A DNA stretch of 64,000 bases from contig ADZZ01000363.1 of the NCBI GenBank assembly GCA_000179315.1, positions 37,250 through 101,249 of the forward strand, given 5' to 3'. The notes beneath the pieces were generated by a model that did not search any database, was not told the DNA's origin, and saw only the letters and a program-made list of their open reading frames with translations. This document shows, one piece after another, positions 55,201 to 64,000 of this stretch. This DNA comes from a delta proteobacterium NaphS2. Its GTDB lineage: Bacteria; Desulfobacterota; DSM-4660; Desulfatiglandales; Desulfatiglandaceae. Every line of letters begins with the position of its first letter. Positions within the stretch are counted from its first letter, which is position 1. The position numbers and the translations under genes were made by a program.

Positions 55201-56547
55201 TCAGAATCCGTGGACTATTCTGGGCCTCGGAAGTGGGTGGCTCCGTTGCAGGTCCGCGAATAGTACCAGACCATTGGAGCTACGACGGCTTAGCCAGTAA
55301 CGCCAGGCTTTTGCCGCGTATTCATATGCCACTTCAAGTGCTTTGTAATTTGAGCGAACGCCGAAGTATTGATAAAAACCCCGAAGTTTGCTGCACAGTG
55401 TTTCATGCTGCTCCTTCATCGGGTCGTGGCGGCTCTCTTTGCACCATACCCACAACATACTCAGGAAACGCCGCAGGCGTTTTCCCGCCGTTTTCTTCTT
55501 GATCACCCATCTCCCGTTCAGGGACCTCGCCCAGTAAAACCTAAACCCCAAGAAGTCAAAGGTTTCCCAACTTCCACCGTTCATCGGTCGGCCGAATGCG
55601 ATCAGGCGCGTCTTTTCCGGGTGAAGGCTCAGTTTGAATCGCTCAAAGTGCTTCGGCAATACCGCCATGACACGATCCGCATCGGATTTCAATTGAAAGC
55701 CTATGATGAAATCGTCCGCGAACCGGATCAAAAAGCACTTGCCCTTCAGCCTCGGTTGGACTTCTCTGATGAACCAGTCGTCCAGAACCCGGTGCAGAAA
55801 GATGTTACTGAGCACCGGGGATATTACGCCCCCTTGCGGTGTCCCTTTCTCAGGGTAGGTGGTTTCGTCACCCTCCACCACTCCGGCGTTCAACCACTTG
55901 CCGATCAGGCGAAAGATGCCGCCGTCATTCACCCTTTGACGGATTGTTTCTTTCAATAATGAATGATCTATGTTGTCAAACAGACCCGTAATATCCGCGC
56001 TCAAAATCCAGTTGATGTTCAGTGCAACACACTTTTCCCGTATCTCTTTCACGGCCAGGTGTTGGCTGTGACCTTCCCGAAATCCATGGGAAACGTCGTG
56101 AAACAGGGGCTCGTAGGCCAAACCCACAAGGGTCGCCACCGCCTTCTGCACAAGCTTGTCTTCCAGCGCAGATATCCCGATAGGTCTCTTTTTGCCGCCC
56201 TCCTTGTCCACCCAAATGCGCTTGACAGGTGAAGCAACGTACTGCCCTCTCAACAGCCGTTCTTGCAATTTATAGAGGTTTTCATCAAGATTTCCGGCAT
56301 ATTCCTTCGCCGTCACCTTGTCTACACCCGTCGACTCATTCTTACGCAGTGCCTTGAACGACTTTTTCAATAGGTCAAAGTCTATCCAATGCGAAAGCGA
56401 TGTGAACACCGTTTCCGGCTCAGACTTCGCCTTTACGGCAAGCCAGGCAAGGCTTGATTCCCCAACCAGTACCGGGGGGCTATTCACTCCCTGTTTCTCC
56501 GGTTTCTGAGCTGCCTCTTCCGCAATTCCCTGATTTTTCGTTGACAT
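55201..56547 (-). CDS. ltrA: Group II intron reverse transcriptase/maturase
   Basis: A 448-residue protein (nine more if the ATG at 56574 is used). Fingers and palm show RPIGISALEDKLVQKAVATL, ILSADITGLFDNIDHSLLKE, PEKGTPQGGVISPVLSNIFL and the active site LIRFADDFIIGF. The maturase X domain follows (GFYQYFGVRSNYKALEVAYE, with RRSSNG). No C-terminal HNH endonuclease is visible, as in several intron classes that target hairpins or replication forks. It enables splicing and retrohoming of the surrounding intron. Confidence 0.93.
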   Translation of the reverse strand: MSTKNQGIAEEAAQKPEKQGVNSPPVLVGESSLAWLAVKAKSEPETVFTSLSHWIDFDLLKKSFKALRKNESTGVDKVTAKEYAGNLDENLYKLQERLLRGQYVASPVKRIWVDKEGGKKRPIGISALEDKLVQKAVATLVGLAYEPLFHDVSHGFREGHSQHLAVKEIREKCVALNINWILSADITGLFDNIDHSLLKETIRQRVNDGGIFRLIGKWLNAGVVEGDETTYPEKGTPQGGVISPVLSNIFLHRVLDDWFIREVQPRLKGKCFLIRFADDFIIGFQLKSDADRVMAVLPKHFERFKLSLHPEKTRLIAFGRPMNGGSWETFDFLGFRFYWARSLNGRWVIKKKTAGKRLRRFLSMLWVWCKESRHDPMKEQHETLCSKLRGFYQYFGVRSNYKALEVAYEYAAKAWRYWLSRRSSNGLVLFADLQRSHPLPRPRIVHGF

Positions 56548-57306
56548 GGTTTGTGACCTCTGAGTGTCTCCCATCTTTCCTATCAGAGAAACGTTATACC
56601 CTGCTTCACCTTCCCTGCAGTGGGTCGCCCGGGCGGGACTTCCCCACCTTCCCGGCTCTTACTCCGAGCCCTCGGTACTATGATCCGCTAAGACTGCCGA
56701 AAGTCCTTCTCAGGTTCGTTCGCTGTTCGCTGTCCTCACCTGATACCTCTGCCTGCTTTCTATGTTCGTGACTCGTCCACGGACGAAAGCAGCCCGTGGA
56801 CGCCTGGGCCGGATGTCAACCGGCGGCCCTTATTCTCCCGGTATTTCGACAGGGAAACTTTCGGCTCTCCCAAGTTCCCGAGCTATCCCCTTGAATCCAT
56901 GCCCTGGTCTCAGACCCCGGTGGTGACCTCGACACTTGCCATGTCGCATCCAGGTCTGCTGCCTTCCGCGCGCTCCAAGGCGTCGGCTTTCGCCTGCATT
57001 CACAGGCTTATCCAATGACCACAACTATACCATTTTCGGGGCTCAATACAGAGCCTGGATTCTTGCTCCGTCCAGCTTCGTACTCCGGTTGCCCGGCTTG
57101 CACGTGGACTTCACTACCGAGCTGGTGGCTAGCCTTTGCTCGGGTGGGACTTTTGCTTTCGCAATCACCCACTGGATAACAATAACCAATTTCATCCCGA
57201 TCTTACGCGGGTTCCCAAGGTTTCGGGCTTACCTTGGCACGAGCAGCGTTTGGTTGGCGAAACGGTGGTCGTTTTAGAATGCAGAATTTCCGTTGTGTTC
57301 GAAAAC

Positions 57307-57537
57307 TCACTTTTGATTCGCCACGAAATGCTTGTCTAGTCTATCTAAAATTGCTAAACCCTTTTCAGGTCTGCCTTCGGCTGCGCGCTTGCGAAACCTC
57401 ATTTCGGCATTATGCCCCCGCAGTAGGGAAGAAGAAATTTCCTCATATAGTTTGTTGACGCTCATTTTACGTTGCGCCGCCACAGCCTTTATTCCTTGAT
57501 GAATATCATCAGGTAGTCGTAACGTTATTGTTCCCAT
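57307..57537 (-). CDS. Ribbon-helix-helix antitoxin
   Basis: A 76-residue protein starting MGTITLRLPDDIHQGIKAVA, a typical RHH DNA-binding start (TITLRLPDD), followed by helices. The ATG overlaps the last codons of the PIN gene, so toxin and antitoxin are translationally coupled. It would neutralise the PIN toxin and repress the operon. Intact, while its toxin partner is broken. Confidence 0.78.
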   Translation of the reverse strand: MGTITLRLPDDIHQGIKAVAAQRKMSVNKLYEEISSSLLRGHNAEMRFRKRAAEGRPEKGLAILDRLDKHFVANQK

Positions 57538-57611
57538 CTTCGAAACTCCTTTAAAAATACTTCTGGGGTGATGATTCGGAAATCGTCAAAAAGCAATTCT
57601 CCACTTGTTAA

Positions 57612-58900
57612 GAGTCTGTCCGTTAATAACTTGAACATTTAGGGCGAATAGAATAGTTCCATTCGCCATGAAAATCGGCCTTAAACAAATTGACGTTCTC
57701 AAGTTCGGTGTCAGTTACTTTGATCCCCTTTGGATAACTGTTGGAGTCAATCTCAGCCTGAATCTTAAGGCCTTGTCGAGTGGTTGTGTTGGCTATCAGA
57801 TTCACAATTACCTCGTGACTCGTCAACGGCTTGCCACGCCAATTCATGCTGATATGACTGAACATTCGATGTTCAATTTTATTCCATTTGCTTGTGCCAG
57901 GAGGGAGATGGCACACGGAGATTTCAAGACCTTGGTCATCTGCAAACCGTTGAAGTTCAATTTTCCAAAGCCGAATTCGATATCCGTTACTACCGCCTCC
58001 ATCCGCCGTTATGAGAAGTTGTTTTGCTTCCGGATAAGTTTGCTGGCCCATTCTTTTCCACCAACGACGGATACTCTCGACAGCAAAGGATGATGTGTCA
58101 TGATCAATGCCAACGCTGACCCAGCCAACATTTGCTGTCTGATCATATACACCATATGGGTTAACCTTGCCCAAATTTTTGTCAGCAAAATCGTGTACTC
58201 GGACAGAATCCGGTTGTCCTTTTGGTTGCCATTCCCGGCCTGCGTTTTTAAAATCTCCAACAAGCTCCTTTTTCTTGGTGTCAACAGAAATAACCGGTTG
58301 GTTATTCTCCTGAAATACTTTTACCTGGTTGTAAATATAGCGAAACTGGGCATCGCGGTCCGGATGACGGGAACCTTCACGAACCTTGCGGTTCGCTTGG
58401 AGACTGTAACCCAAATCGGCCAACAGTTCCGATACCTTTTGCCGACCGATTTTGTGCCCCATAACCTGCAAAGCTCTCGACAGCTGCCTCGTGCTTTTGC
58501 ATGTCCAGCGCAGTGGCGATTCGGGATCGCCTCGGGTGGTTGGTTCAACCATCCCTTCCAAGTCACGAAGGATGATCGGGTTGACCTTGGTAATAGGTTT
58601 TCGACCACCCCCTCTGGCCCGTGTTCGATTGGTAGCAGGCTTTGCAGCATTTGACGGTTCAATTTCTTTGAGGCCCTGATAAATAGTTGTTCTTGAAAGG
58701 CCTGTAGCCTTGGAAACAGCTGATATACCACCACGACCAAGAGATTTTGCCTCTGCGGCAGCCCACAGGCGACGGCCTTTTTCATCAAGAATTGGAAGGA
58801 GCGTATTAAACTTTTCATTCACTATCGGTTCGATTTTATTTTCCATAAATTACCGATAGCATAATGACGCTATTTGTTCAAGTTATTTATGGACAGATTC
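57612..58900 (-). mobile_element. ISAzo13-type insertion sequence, copy B
   Basis: 1289 bp, same ends and same transposase protein as copy A, in opposite orientation. A 3-base duplication TAA (57609-57611 and 58901-58903) flanks it. Inserted in the PIN gene 27 bases from the IS4-like copy B. Confidence 0.92.
57623..58846 (-). CDS. ISAzo13-type transposase, second copy
   Basis: 407 residues, identical in protein sequence to the product of 41339-42562. Helix-turn-helix at the N-terminus and DDE-type core as described there. Intact, so either copy could supply transposase. Confidence 0.85.
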   Translation of the reverse strand: MENKIEPIVNEKFNTLLPILDEKGRRLWAAAEAKSLGRGGISAVSKATGLSRTTIYQGLKEIEPSNAAKPATNRTRARGGGRKPITKVNPIILRDLEGMVEPTTRGDPESPLRWTCKSTRQLSRALQVMGHKIGRQKVSELLADLGYSLQANRKVREGSRHPDRDAQFRYIYNQVKVFQENNQPVISVDTKKKELVGDFKNAGREWQPKGQPDSVRVHDFADKNLGKVNPYGVYDQTANVGWVSVGIDHDTSSFAVESIRRWWKRMGQQTYPEAKQLLITADGGGSNGYRIRLWKIELQRFADDQGLEISVCHLPPGTSKWNKIEHRMFSHISMNWRGKPLTSHEVIVNLIANTTTRQGLKIQAEIDSNSYPKGIKVTDTELENVNLFKADFHGEWNYSIRPKCSSY

Positions 58901-58927
58901 TAAGTCCCGCATATTTCGTGTGATAAT

Positions 58928-60729
58928 CAGCAATTCCCGACCGCGTCGCTACTGAGTCTATTTCTTAACATTTCTACAAAATAGATACCGCTGTCAAAGA
59001 GCCTTGCTGAGAATTAGCTGAAATTCCTCGTTTGGCCGGTCAATTTTTGATGAAACAAGGGGCAAAAAAAAGACCTAAAACCAATCCCATATGATTTACC
59101 GCACAGATGTCCCTTACCGGCAAATACCAATTTTTCTGGAATTGACGCTTTTTTTCATTGGTATAGTGCATCTTGCATTCAATCGTCATCATATAAAATT
59201 ATCGGCGGTTGGAATTTCATCCCGTAAAAAAGGGCTTCGTAAAGCATCCTCATCGATTTGAACGCAAAATCTCTAAACAAGGATCGCATACGATCCCAAA
59301 GTTCTCGTTTGCTACCCATCTTATGCCATGTAGCTCGAAACAGGGGACAACAGAGCTGCTGTGTTTGGTCAACCAAAAAGGCCAACATCATGAGCATCAC
59401 AAAAACTACACTCAGATTTTTCTTTCCGAGCCCATAGTTATGACCGAAATGATAGCCTTGATTCTTGAGGGTATTGAACGTCTCATTTTCTATTTTCCAG
59501 CGTGCACGACCGCCTCGCATAAGTTCATAAGAGTTTCCCTTTGTTATGGTAAAATCAGTAACCCAGCTGAAATGTTGCGTCTTTTCTGACGTGATTTCCC
59601 AGTATTCCAGGAAATTGATCAGCAAATCCTGATTTGATTCATTCAGGGGGAGGTGGTTAACGAAAAGGAAACGATGCGTTTTTTGCGGATTATCATTATC
59701 GACCAATTCAAATTGAACAGCTTCGCCATTTTCTTGCGCCTCTTCCACTTTTCTGAACAGGAAAGGATGATCCCCCTTCTTCACACCCAGAATGTAATGA
59801 AGATTGTATTTTTCCGCCTCCCTTATGTGTGGCGCATTCGAACTTAGGGCATCTTCGGTAATGATAACGGGCAGGTGTGGATGGTCCTTTCTAAGACTGT
59901 CGAAGAAACGTTTTGCGGCATTACGCTCACAATCGTTCTTGCTTTGGCCGTCTTGTTTGATTATGAACTCCGGGGCTAACGGAATGACCTCTTTGAGATC
60001 GGGATGAACAATTGCCGCCCCCAGCATCTGTTGGTAATAGGTGATTTCGCCGGTCTTTTTGTTTACTTTTTGCAGACAATTATCAGAGAAAATTTTCTTC
60101 GAGGAAAAGTAGCCTGTTCCGTCCAAAGATAACAGATAGCATCCCTGGAAGAAAGCCAGGCGCTCCAGAGCTTTGCCTCTTTGCAATTTACTAAAAATAT
60201 TCTTATACGCAGGTCGAATTTCCACAGGGTCTACTTCATCCAGAATCGTTCGCATCTGCGAGTCACAAGGTATACTTTCTACATGATAAATGCTTTCTAA
60301 ATTCTCAGCGGCTTGTCTTCGTTTGTCAAAAGCAAGCAGGGACGGATCTTTGAGAGAGAAAACGGCAAAGCCAGACATCAAGGCGTCTGCCATTGATATT
60401 TCCGGATTACCCTCACGGTAGTCCGATACTCCCAAAAAATCTTTATGCAGACCCTCGAACAGTGGATCAGCACTAAGATACTTTCGAGAAGCTAACCTTC
60501 CCTTTTTCTGTTGGCTTTGATGTTTCATGACATTTATGGGAGTGAATCATGAACCATCGTTCGCCAAATGTCCAGGTTTTCCTGAAATTTATTTGCAGTT
60601 TTGACGCTTTTTTTTGAAAAAGAACTCCATAATGCGCTTTTTCAAGAACTTTCAATGCCAAGGCTTTACGAAAAGCGAATTTCAAGTTACACTGATATTG
60701 GGCCTTTCAACAGCAACCGGGAATTGCTG
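58928..60729 (-). mobile_element. IS4-like insertion sequence, copy B
   Basis: 1802 bp, ends CAGCAATTCCCG, flanked by a perfect 9-base duplication TGTGATAAT (58919-58927 and 60730-60738). Same orientation as copy A. Inserted in the PIN gene. Confidence 0.93.
59179..60528 (-). CDS. DDE transposase of the IS4-like element, second copy
   Basis: 449 residues, identical in protein to the product of 44953-46302. One silent base difference was noticed (a GCA/GCG alanine codon near 45515 and 59741). Motifs as for copy A. Intact. Confidence 0.85.
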   Translation of the reverse strand: MKHQSQQKKGRLASRKYLSADPLFEGLHKDFLGVSDYREGNPEISMADALMSGFAVFSLKDPSLLAFDKRRQAAENLESIYHVESIPCDSQMRTILDEVDPVEIRPAYKNIFSKLQRGKALERLAFFQGCYLLSLDGTGYFSSKKIFSDNCLQKVNKKTGEITYYQQMLGAAIVHPDLKEVIPLAPEFIIKQDGQSKNDCERNAAKRFFDSLRKDHPHLPVIITEDALSSNAPHIREAEKYNLHYILGVKKGDHPFLFRKVEEAQENGEAVQFELVDNDNPQKTHRFLFVNHLPLNESNQDLLINFLEYWEITSEKTQHFSWVTDFTITKGNSYELMRGGRARWKIENETFNTLKNQGYHFGHNYGLGKKNLSVVFVMLMMLAFLVDQTQQLCCPLFRATWHKMGSKRELWDRMRSLFRDFAFKSMRMLYEALFYGMKFQPPIILYDDD

Positions 60730-61177
60730 TGTGATAATCAGTTCTGCCTGGCCGGCAACGGCCAATTCAATTAGGTGGTTGTCGCCTTCATCTCGCAAAT
60801 TTGGGCGCCAGCGGTAATAAATGTTGATCCATTGGCAACAGTTCAAAAATGCATTCAGTAAATCTTCTCGCTCCCCGGCCGAAAGTGGACAGTTCAAAAA
60901 AAGAGAATCCCGAGCAAGAATATCCTCGTACTCATAAAATAATGCCTCGCTCATCAAAGCCAGGAATTTTCCTTCCAGAACCAGTCTCAATATGGAACGG
61001 CAAGTCTTTGCAGGCTGCAAAACCGCTGCGAGAAAGATGTTGGTATCAATAACAATTCGAGTCATTCGATTATTGCGGCAATCCGCCTTATTATCAGATC
61101 AAAACCGGAAGATCATATGTAGCCAGAACCACTATCGTTGCGTTTATTGGAGCATATTTCAGCATTTCATGGCACCA

Positions 61178-62053
61178 TTATGCCATAAATTTCTCGAAAT
61201 ATGCCAGATCGACATCATAGACAGTTCTTTTTATTACCCCGAGTTCGATATGTTCAAACATCTCAACAAGTTTAACCCCATCAACCAGTTCAACTTGTGG
61301 TGCCCCCTCGCGATTGGCTTCTTGAATCGCAGCGTTCGTGAATGAAGAGGTTGTTATAATAATACCCTTTTCAGCCCTGCCAATCATTGCATTCCGGAAA
61401 TCGCCAACTTGGGCACGCGAAACCAAATTGCTTTCCGCATATCTTTTGCATTGAAAAAGAACTTTAAAACTGACAAACGGGTTTATTTCAAGTGTACCGT
61501 GGCCATCTATCCCACCGTCTGCTGACCCTCCTGTCACCTCAACATTTTCAAATCCGGATTCCCGCAAAAGTTCGCGGCAAACTTTCTCAAAGCCAACGGG
61601 ACTTAATGATCGTAGCGTAGTGATTAGGTCTGGCTTTTCTTCGGAAATCAGGTCTTCGGGAGAACCGTCTTCTTGTTCGGTTGGATCAAGATCTTCTGAC
61701 TGCCTTTGTTTCCTGTTCTGTGCATGAATAGCTACCCACTTCAAAAAAATTTCACGAGCTTCAGTTTCAGAAAGCTGGGCGTGCCTTCCTTTTTCGGTGA
61801 GCTTCCATGTTCCGTATTTTGAGGAATCCAGCAACCCTTCCCAAACAAGATACTGCCTGGCCCATGCCACTTGATTGTGGAACTTGCTTCCTCCAGACTT
61901 CAATGTTTGATCAAGAATTTCATCCGGCAAATTTAGATTATGGGCAATACGAGCGGACACCTCGCGGGGACGGCCCGAATCACCGAGATCACGAAGCGCA
62001 TCGAGTAGCGGTCCGAACCATTTGACAAACTCTGCCTTTGTTTTCTTTGCCAT
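61178..62053 (-). CDS. mrr: Mrr-type restriction endonuclease
   Basis: A 291-residue protein. The N-terminal half (FVKWFGPLLDALRDLGDSGR to LLDSSKYGTWKLTEKG) is the Mrr winged-helix domain. The C-terminal half is a PD-(D/E)xK nuclease: LSPVGFEKVCRELLRESGFE, then VTGGSADGGIDGHG and VLFQCKRY, giving the Asp and QxK catalytic residues. Mrr enzymes cut methylated foreign DNA. It lies 112 bases upstream of the PIN gene on the same strand, in a cluster of defence-type genes. Intact and of normal length. Confidence 0.9.
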   Translation of the reverse strand: MAKKTKAEFVKWFGPLLDALRDLGDSGRPREVSARIAHNLNLPDEILDQTLKSGGSKFHNQVAWARQYLVWEGLLDSSKYGTWKLTEKGRHAQLSETEAREIFLKWVAIHAQNRKQRQSEDLDPTEQEDGSPEDLISEEKPDLITTLRSLSPVGFEKVCRELLRESGFENVEVTGGSADGGIDGHGTLEINPFVSFKVLFQCKRYAESNLVSRAQVGDFRNAMIGRAEKGIIITTSSFTNAAIQEANREGAPQVELVDGVKLVEMFEHIELGVIKRTVYDVDLAYFEKFMA

Positions 62054-62341
62054 GTTCTGTTTCTCTGATCGCCAACGAAAAGTTGAGAGGCCGGGAAACT
62101 TTACCCTACAGAATTTTTTGATGGTACTAAACTATGTCCGCAAATGACAGTTGGCATTAAATTTGCTTTTGGCGCAAAAAATCTCTGAGATTTTCTGAGG
62201 TAGATCGCACATTCCGCACCTGCTGTACGAGTTTTCTGAATTATAAAATCGTCAATAAAACCAATATGTTGTCGATTTTTCTGGACATTTGTTTCCTAAT
62301 AATCCATAATACGCTCAAAACTCTATTTTTTGGGGCCGTTT

Positions 62342-62851
62342 ATGGAGCAATTGAATGTCATTACGAAAAGGGTCGATGTTCTTCCCATGGTAAAGTACTA
62401 CATTGATCAGCTCGGGATCTATGGGCTTTTTTCGAAATACATCAAGAAGCCGGAACAATCGCCAGTTGATCCTGCTCAAATTCTTTCGGTTGTGGTAGCC
62501 AATATCATATGTGCATCACAACCCCTTTATAAAGTTGAACAATGGGCCGCTGATTACATGGATGGACTAAGTGAATATGGGCTCAACGCTTCAATGTACA
62601 ATGACGATCAAATTGCCAAAAAGCTTGACTGTCTTTTCAAGGCAAACCGAAATTCCTTTATGTGTGAATTGAGCGCAAATGCCATTGGAGTATATCTGCT
62701 TGAAATAAGACAGATCCATAATGACAGCACATCGGTTACTTTCACCGGCGAATATGAAAATCAACACCCCGGAGCCGTTAAACTGAAATACGGTTTTAAC
62801 AAGGACCATTGTTGCCGTTCACATTATCCCACCGGATATTGTCCACAATAA
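62342..62851 (+). pseudogene. IS1634-type transposase, N-terminal fragment
   Basis: About 160 codons starting MEQLNVITKRVDVLPMVKYY, with DUF4277-like segments (QILSVVVANIICASQPLYKV) and the first catalytic region (IHNDSTSVTFTGEYE). The match ends at KLKYGFNKDH and the frame soon stops, so the rest of the transposase is lost. The AT-rich 62100-62341 in front, with GAGGTAGATCGCACATTCCG near 62198, is probably the left end of the element. Confidence 0.7.
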
Positions 62852-62951
62852 AGCACGAAGAATATTTTGTTTTTGCCTGATTGATTTATCGTTGCAAGGC
62901 GATGCGTGACGGACTGCCTATCTTCTGATCGGGGTGCTGTTTCGAGAAAAC

Positions 62952-62986
62952 CCTTGGGGCTCTGCCCCAAACCCCGAGGTTTTTTT
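62952..62986 (+). terminator. Rho-independent terminator (plus strand)
   Basis: CCTTGGGG (62952-62959) pairs with CCCCGAGG (62972-62979) with one G-U pair, followed by seven Ts (62980-62986). An alternative inner stem TTGGGGC/GCCCCAA is also possible. Confidence 0.55.
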
Positions 62987-63015
62987 AGGCATGAAGGCTC
63001 CTCGGAAATATCACA

Positions 63016-63041
63016 TAAAAAGGGGAGCCCGAAGACTCCCC
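63016..63041 (-). terminator. Rho-independent terminator of the ExeA operon (minus strand)
   Basis: On the minus strand GGGGAG-TCTTCGGG-CTCCCC is followed by TTTTTA. It lies about 107 bases after the ExeA-like gene stop. Confidence 0.6.
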
Positions 63042-63147
63042 TCCCGATGACGATATTTCGTCGTCGCCTATCCGGCTATCCCTTGGCGAGTTGCTCCTCA
63101 GCAGAGCTCGCCTCTGTTTCACCGAATCTGATCATGCAGGTTTAGCA

Positions 63148-63951
63148 CTATCCCGTTTCCTCCACTGCGGTAAGAATATGTTCAGCCGATACAAGCTGGG
63201 CATTCTGCAGTGCCGCCACATTCAATGAGAGGTGTGCCAGCAGATTGATTTTGCGTGGCAGACCGTTTGTCGCCTGAAAAAGCGCTTCAAGAGCCGGCTG
63301 TTCAAAAAGATCCATCTGGGTTCCGGCCAACTCAAGCCGGTGTTTCAGATAAGGGAGCAACTCCTCTTTTGCAAGACCGGATATGTGATAACGCACCACA
63401 AGCCTTTGAGCCAAAGGCTCATGGACGGACAGTGAAAGCCGTCGCCTCAACTCGGCCTGGCCAACAAATATCATGCAGAGACGATTTTGTGAGTCCATCT
63501 CATAGTTTGTCAGCAGCCTGAGGTTTTCGAGGACCTCGTTTCTCAAGTATTGCGCTTCATCAATAATCAGCACTGGCCTGATTTTGGATTCCAGACAGAG
63601 TCGGTTGACCTCCATATGGATGGAACGATAAAGGGCTGCCAGGCTCCGTTCCGTGGTTAGCCCCATTTCCCAGGCAATGGATTTGTAGATATCCGTTACA
63701 TTGCCGGTGGTCAGAGGAACGTAAAACACCCGGTACAGACCCGTATTCAGAGAAGCGGCCATCTTTCGGCAGATACTGGTTTTCCCGCTGCCCACTTCTC
63801 CGGTGACAAGCCCGATACCGCGCAGCTTCAACAGATAATGGAGCCGGGCTTCAAGCTCATCAGCAGCTTTTGAACCAAACAGTTTGTCCGGTTCCAGATC
63901 TTTTTCAAAAGGGTAGTGGGTCAGCCCATAGACCTTTTTATACATAGCCAT
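63148..63951 (-). CDS. ExeA-like AAA ATPase of a transposon
   Basis: A 267-residue ATPase starting MAMYKKVYGLTHYPFEKDLE. Walker A is GEVGSGKTS, Walker B PVLIIDEAQYL, then LRLLTNYEMDSQNRL and a sensor region QRLVVRYHISGLAKEELLPY. This is the ExeA/TniB/TnsC-like type that accompanies DDE transposases and selects targets. Its start overlaps the end of an upstream frame, as expected for a transposase-ATPase pair. A terminator follows. Confidence 0.85.
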   Translation of the reverse strand: MAMYKKVYGLTHYPFEKDLEPDKLFGSKAADELEARLHYLLKLRGIGLVTGEVGSGKTSICRKMAASLNTGLYRVFYVPLTTGNVTDIYKSIAWEMGLTTERSLAALYRSIHMEVNRLCLESKIRPVLIIDEAQYLRNEVLENLRLLTNYEMDSQNRLCMIFVGQAELRRRLSLSVHEPLAQRLVVRYHISGLAKEELLPYLKHRLELAGTQMDLFEQPALEALFQATNGLPRKINLLAHLSLNVAALQNAQLVSAEHILTAVEETG

Positions 63952-64000
63952 CCCCCTTTTCGGCTTCGGAGATCCTGCTGAAGTTAACAGGTTGTTTGGG
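63938..64000 (-). CDS. 3' end of an upstream gene, probably the transposase
   Basis: Only about 20 codons are visible (PKQPVNFSRISEAEKGDGYV and stop at 63938-63940). They overlap the ExeA-like start by 14 bases, which suggests translational coupling. The identity as a transposase is inferred from the usual gene order only. Confidence 0.3.
   Translation of the reverse strand, partial: PKQPVNFSRISEAEKGDGYV

Larger units (their letters stand above)
55045..57240 (-). mobile_element. Group II intron
   Basis: A retroelement of about 2.2 kb: ribozyme domains I-III upstream of the reverse transcriptase gene (57240 to about 56580), the gene in domain IV, then domains V and VI downstream. The 5' end is placed at GTGCCAAGG (57240), similar to the GUGYG rule. 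The 3' end is placed near the GGGTAA...TTTACCC domain VI hairpin (55049-55069). Both ends are estimates. A short hairpin (CGTTT...AAACG) lies just upstream of the 5' end. Confidence 0.75.
57525..61065 (-). pseudogene. PIN-domain toxin, split by two insertion sequences
   Basis: The gene lies in three pieces: 61065-60730 (MTRIVIDTNIFLAAVLQPAK to AELIIT), 58918-58901 (RNMRDL) and 57608-57525 (TSGELLFDDFRIITPEVFLK to RRWEQ and stop). Removing both elements and one copy of each target duplication gives 146 codons including stop, in frame. PIN nuclease acidic residues are in IDTN, LMSEALFYEYED and DEGDNHLIELA. The last codons overlap the antitoxin ATG. Loss of the toxin leaves the antitoxin alone. 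Confidence 0.88.

Noticed and set aside
58100..58654. 184-codon frame antisense to the ISAzo13-type transposase (also at 41531-42085)
   Set aside because: Shadow of the transposase gene, no motifs.

Overview
The window looks like a chromosomal segment of a free-living or host-associated member of Desulfobacterota (the former Deltaproteobacteria), probably a sulfate-reducing or syntrophic anaerobe. This is inferred from a three-way NuoB/C/D fusion, a set of oxygen-defence genes typical of anaerobes (Ni superoxide dismutase, rubrerythrin, rubredoxin-reductase-like flavoprotein, large thioredoxin reductase) and the range of insertion sequences. No rRNA or tRNA gene was seen, so the assignment rests on protein resemblance alone. 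No database search was possible.

Layout. 1-11 kb: redox and envelope-stress genes (truncated ferric-reductase-like membrane protein, WrbA-like flavoprotein, Spy/CpxP-like protein, a Cys-rich 52-residue protein, a YXWGXW-repeat protein, sodN, two flavoprotein reductases) mixed with remnants of at least five broken genes. 11.1-21.7 kb: a complete-looking type I-E CRISPR-Cas locus on the minus strand (cas3, cas8e, cse2, cas7, cas5, cas6e, a DUF1016 nuclease gene, cas1, cas2, then 9 repeats and 8 spacers). cas7 has an in-frame stop codon. 22.4-25.9 kb: rubrerythrin, a coiled-coil stress protein, and pieces of an acyl-CoA synthetase, an MscS channel and a GH15 enzyme. 26.0-48.7 kb: a respiratory complex I operon nuoA-pgi-nuoBCD-E-F-G-H-IJ-K-L-M-N. 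nuoBCD and nuoF carry single-base lesions. nuoN is split by an ISAzo13-type element and by an unusual IS21-type element, which itself carries an IS4-like insertion. 48.7-64 kb: a mobile-element and defence island with a tyrosine recombinase, IS110 and IS91 elements, an integron attC site with a HEPN gene, a group II intron, a PIN/ribbon-helix-helix toxin-antitoxin pair broken by two insertion sequences, an Mrr restriction gene, an IS1634 fragment and an ExeA-like transposition ATPase.

How it fits together. The two reductases, NiSOD and rubrerythrin would let an anaerobe survive oxygen. The nuo operon would couple NADH oxidation to proton pumping, but as written four of its proteins cannot be made in full. 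Removing the insertion sequences and one copy of each target duplication restores nuoN (475 codons plus stop) and the PIN toxin (145 codons plus stop) exactly in frame, so those insertions are recent. The many single-base lesions mean either real gene decay or residual assembly error. The sequence alone cannot decide between these.

The most unusual object is the IS21-type element. Its IstA transposase reads in frame, once the IS4-like insertion is removed, into a DnaG-like primase module with a TOPRIM domain. Other notable points are the DUF1016 nuclease translationally coupled into the cas operon and the attC-bearing cassette region beside a group II intron.
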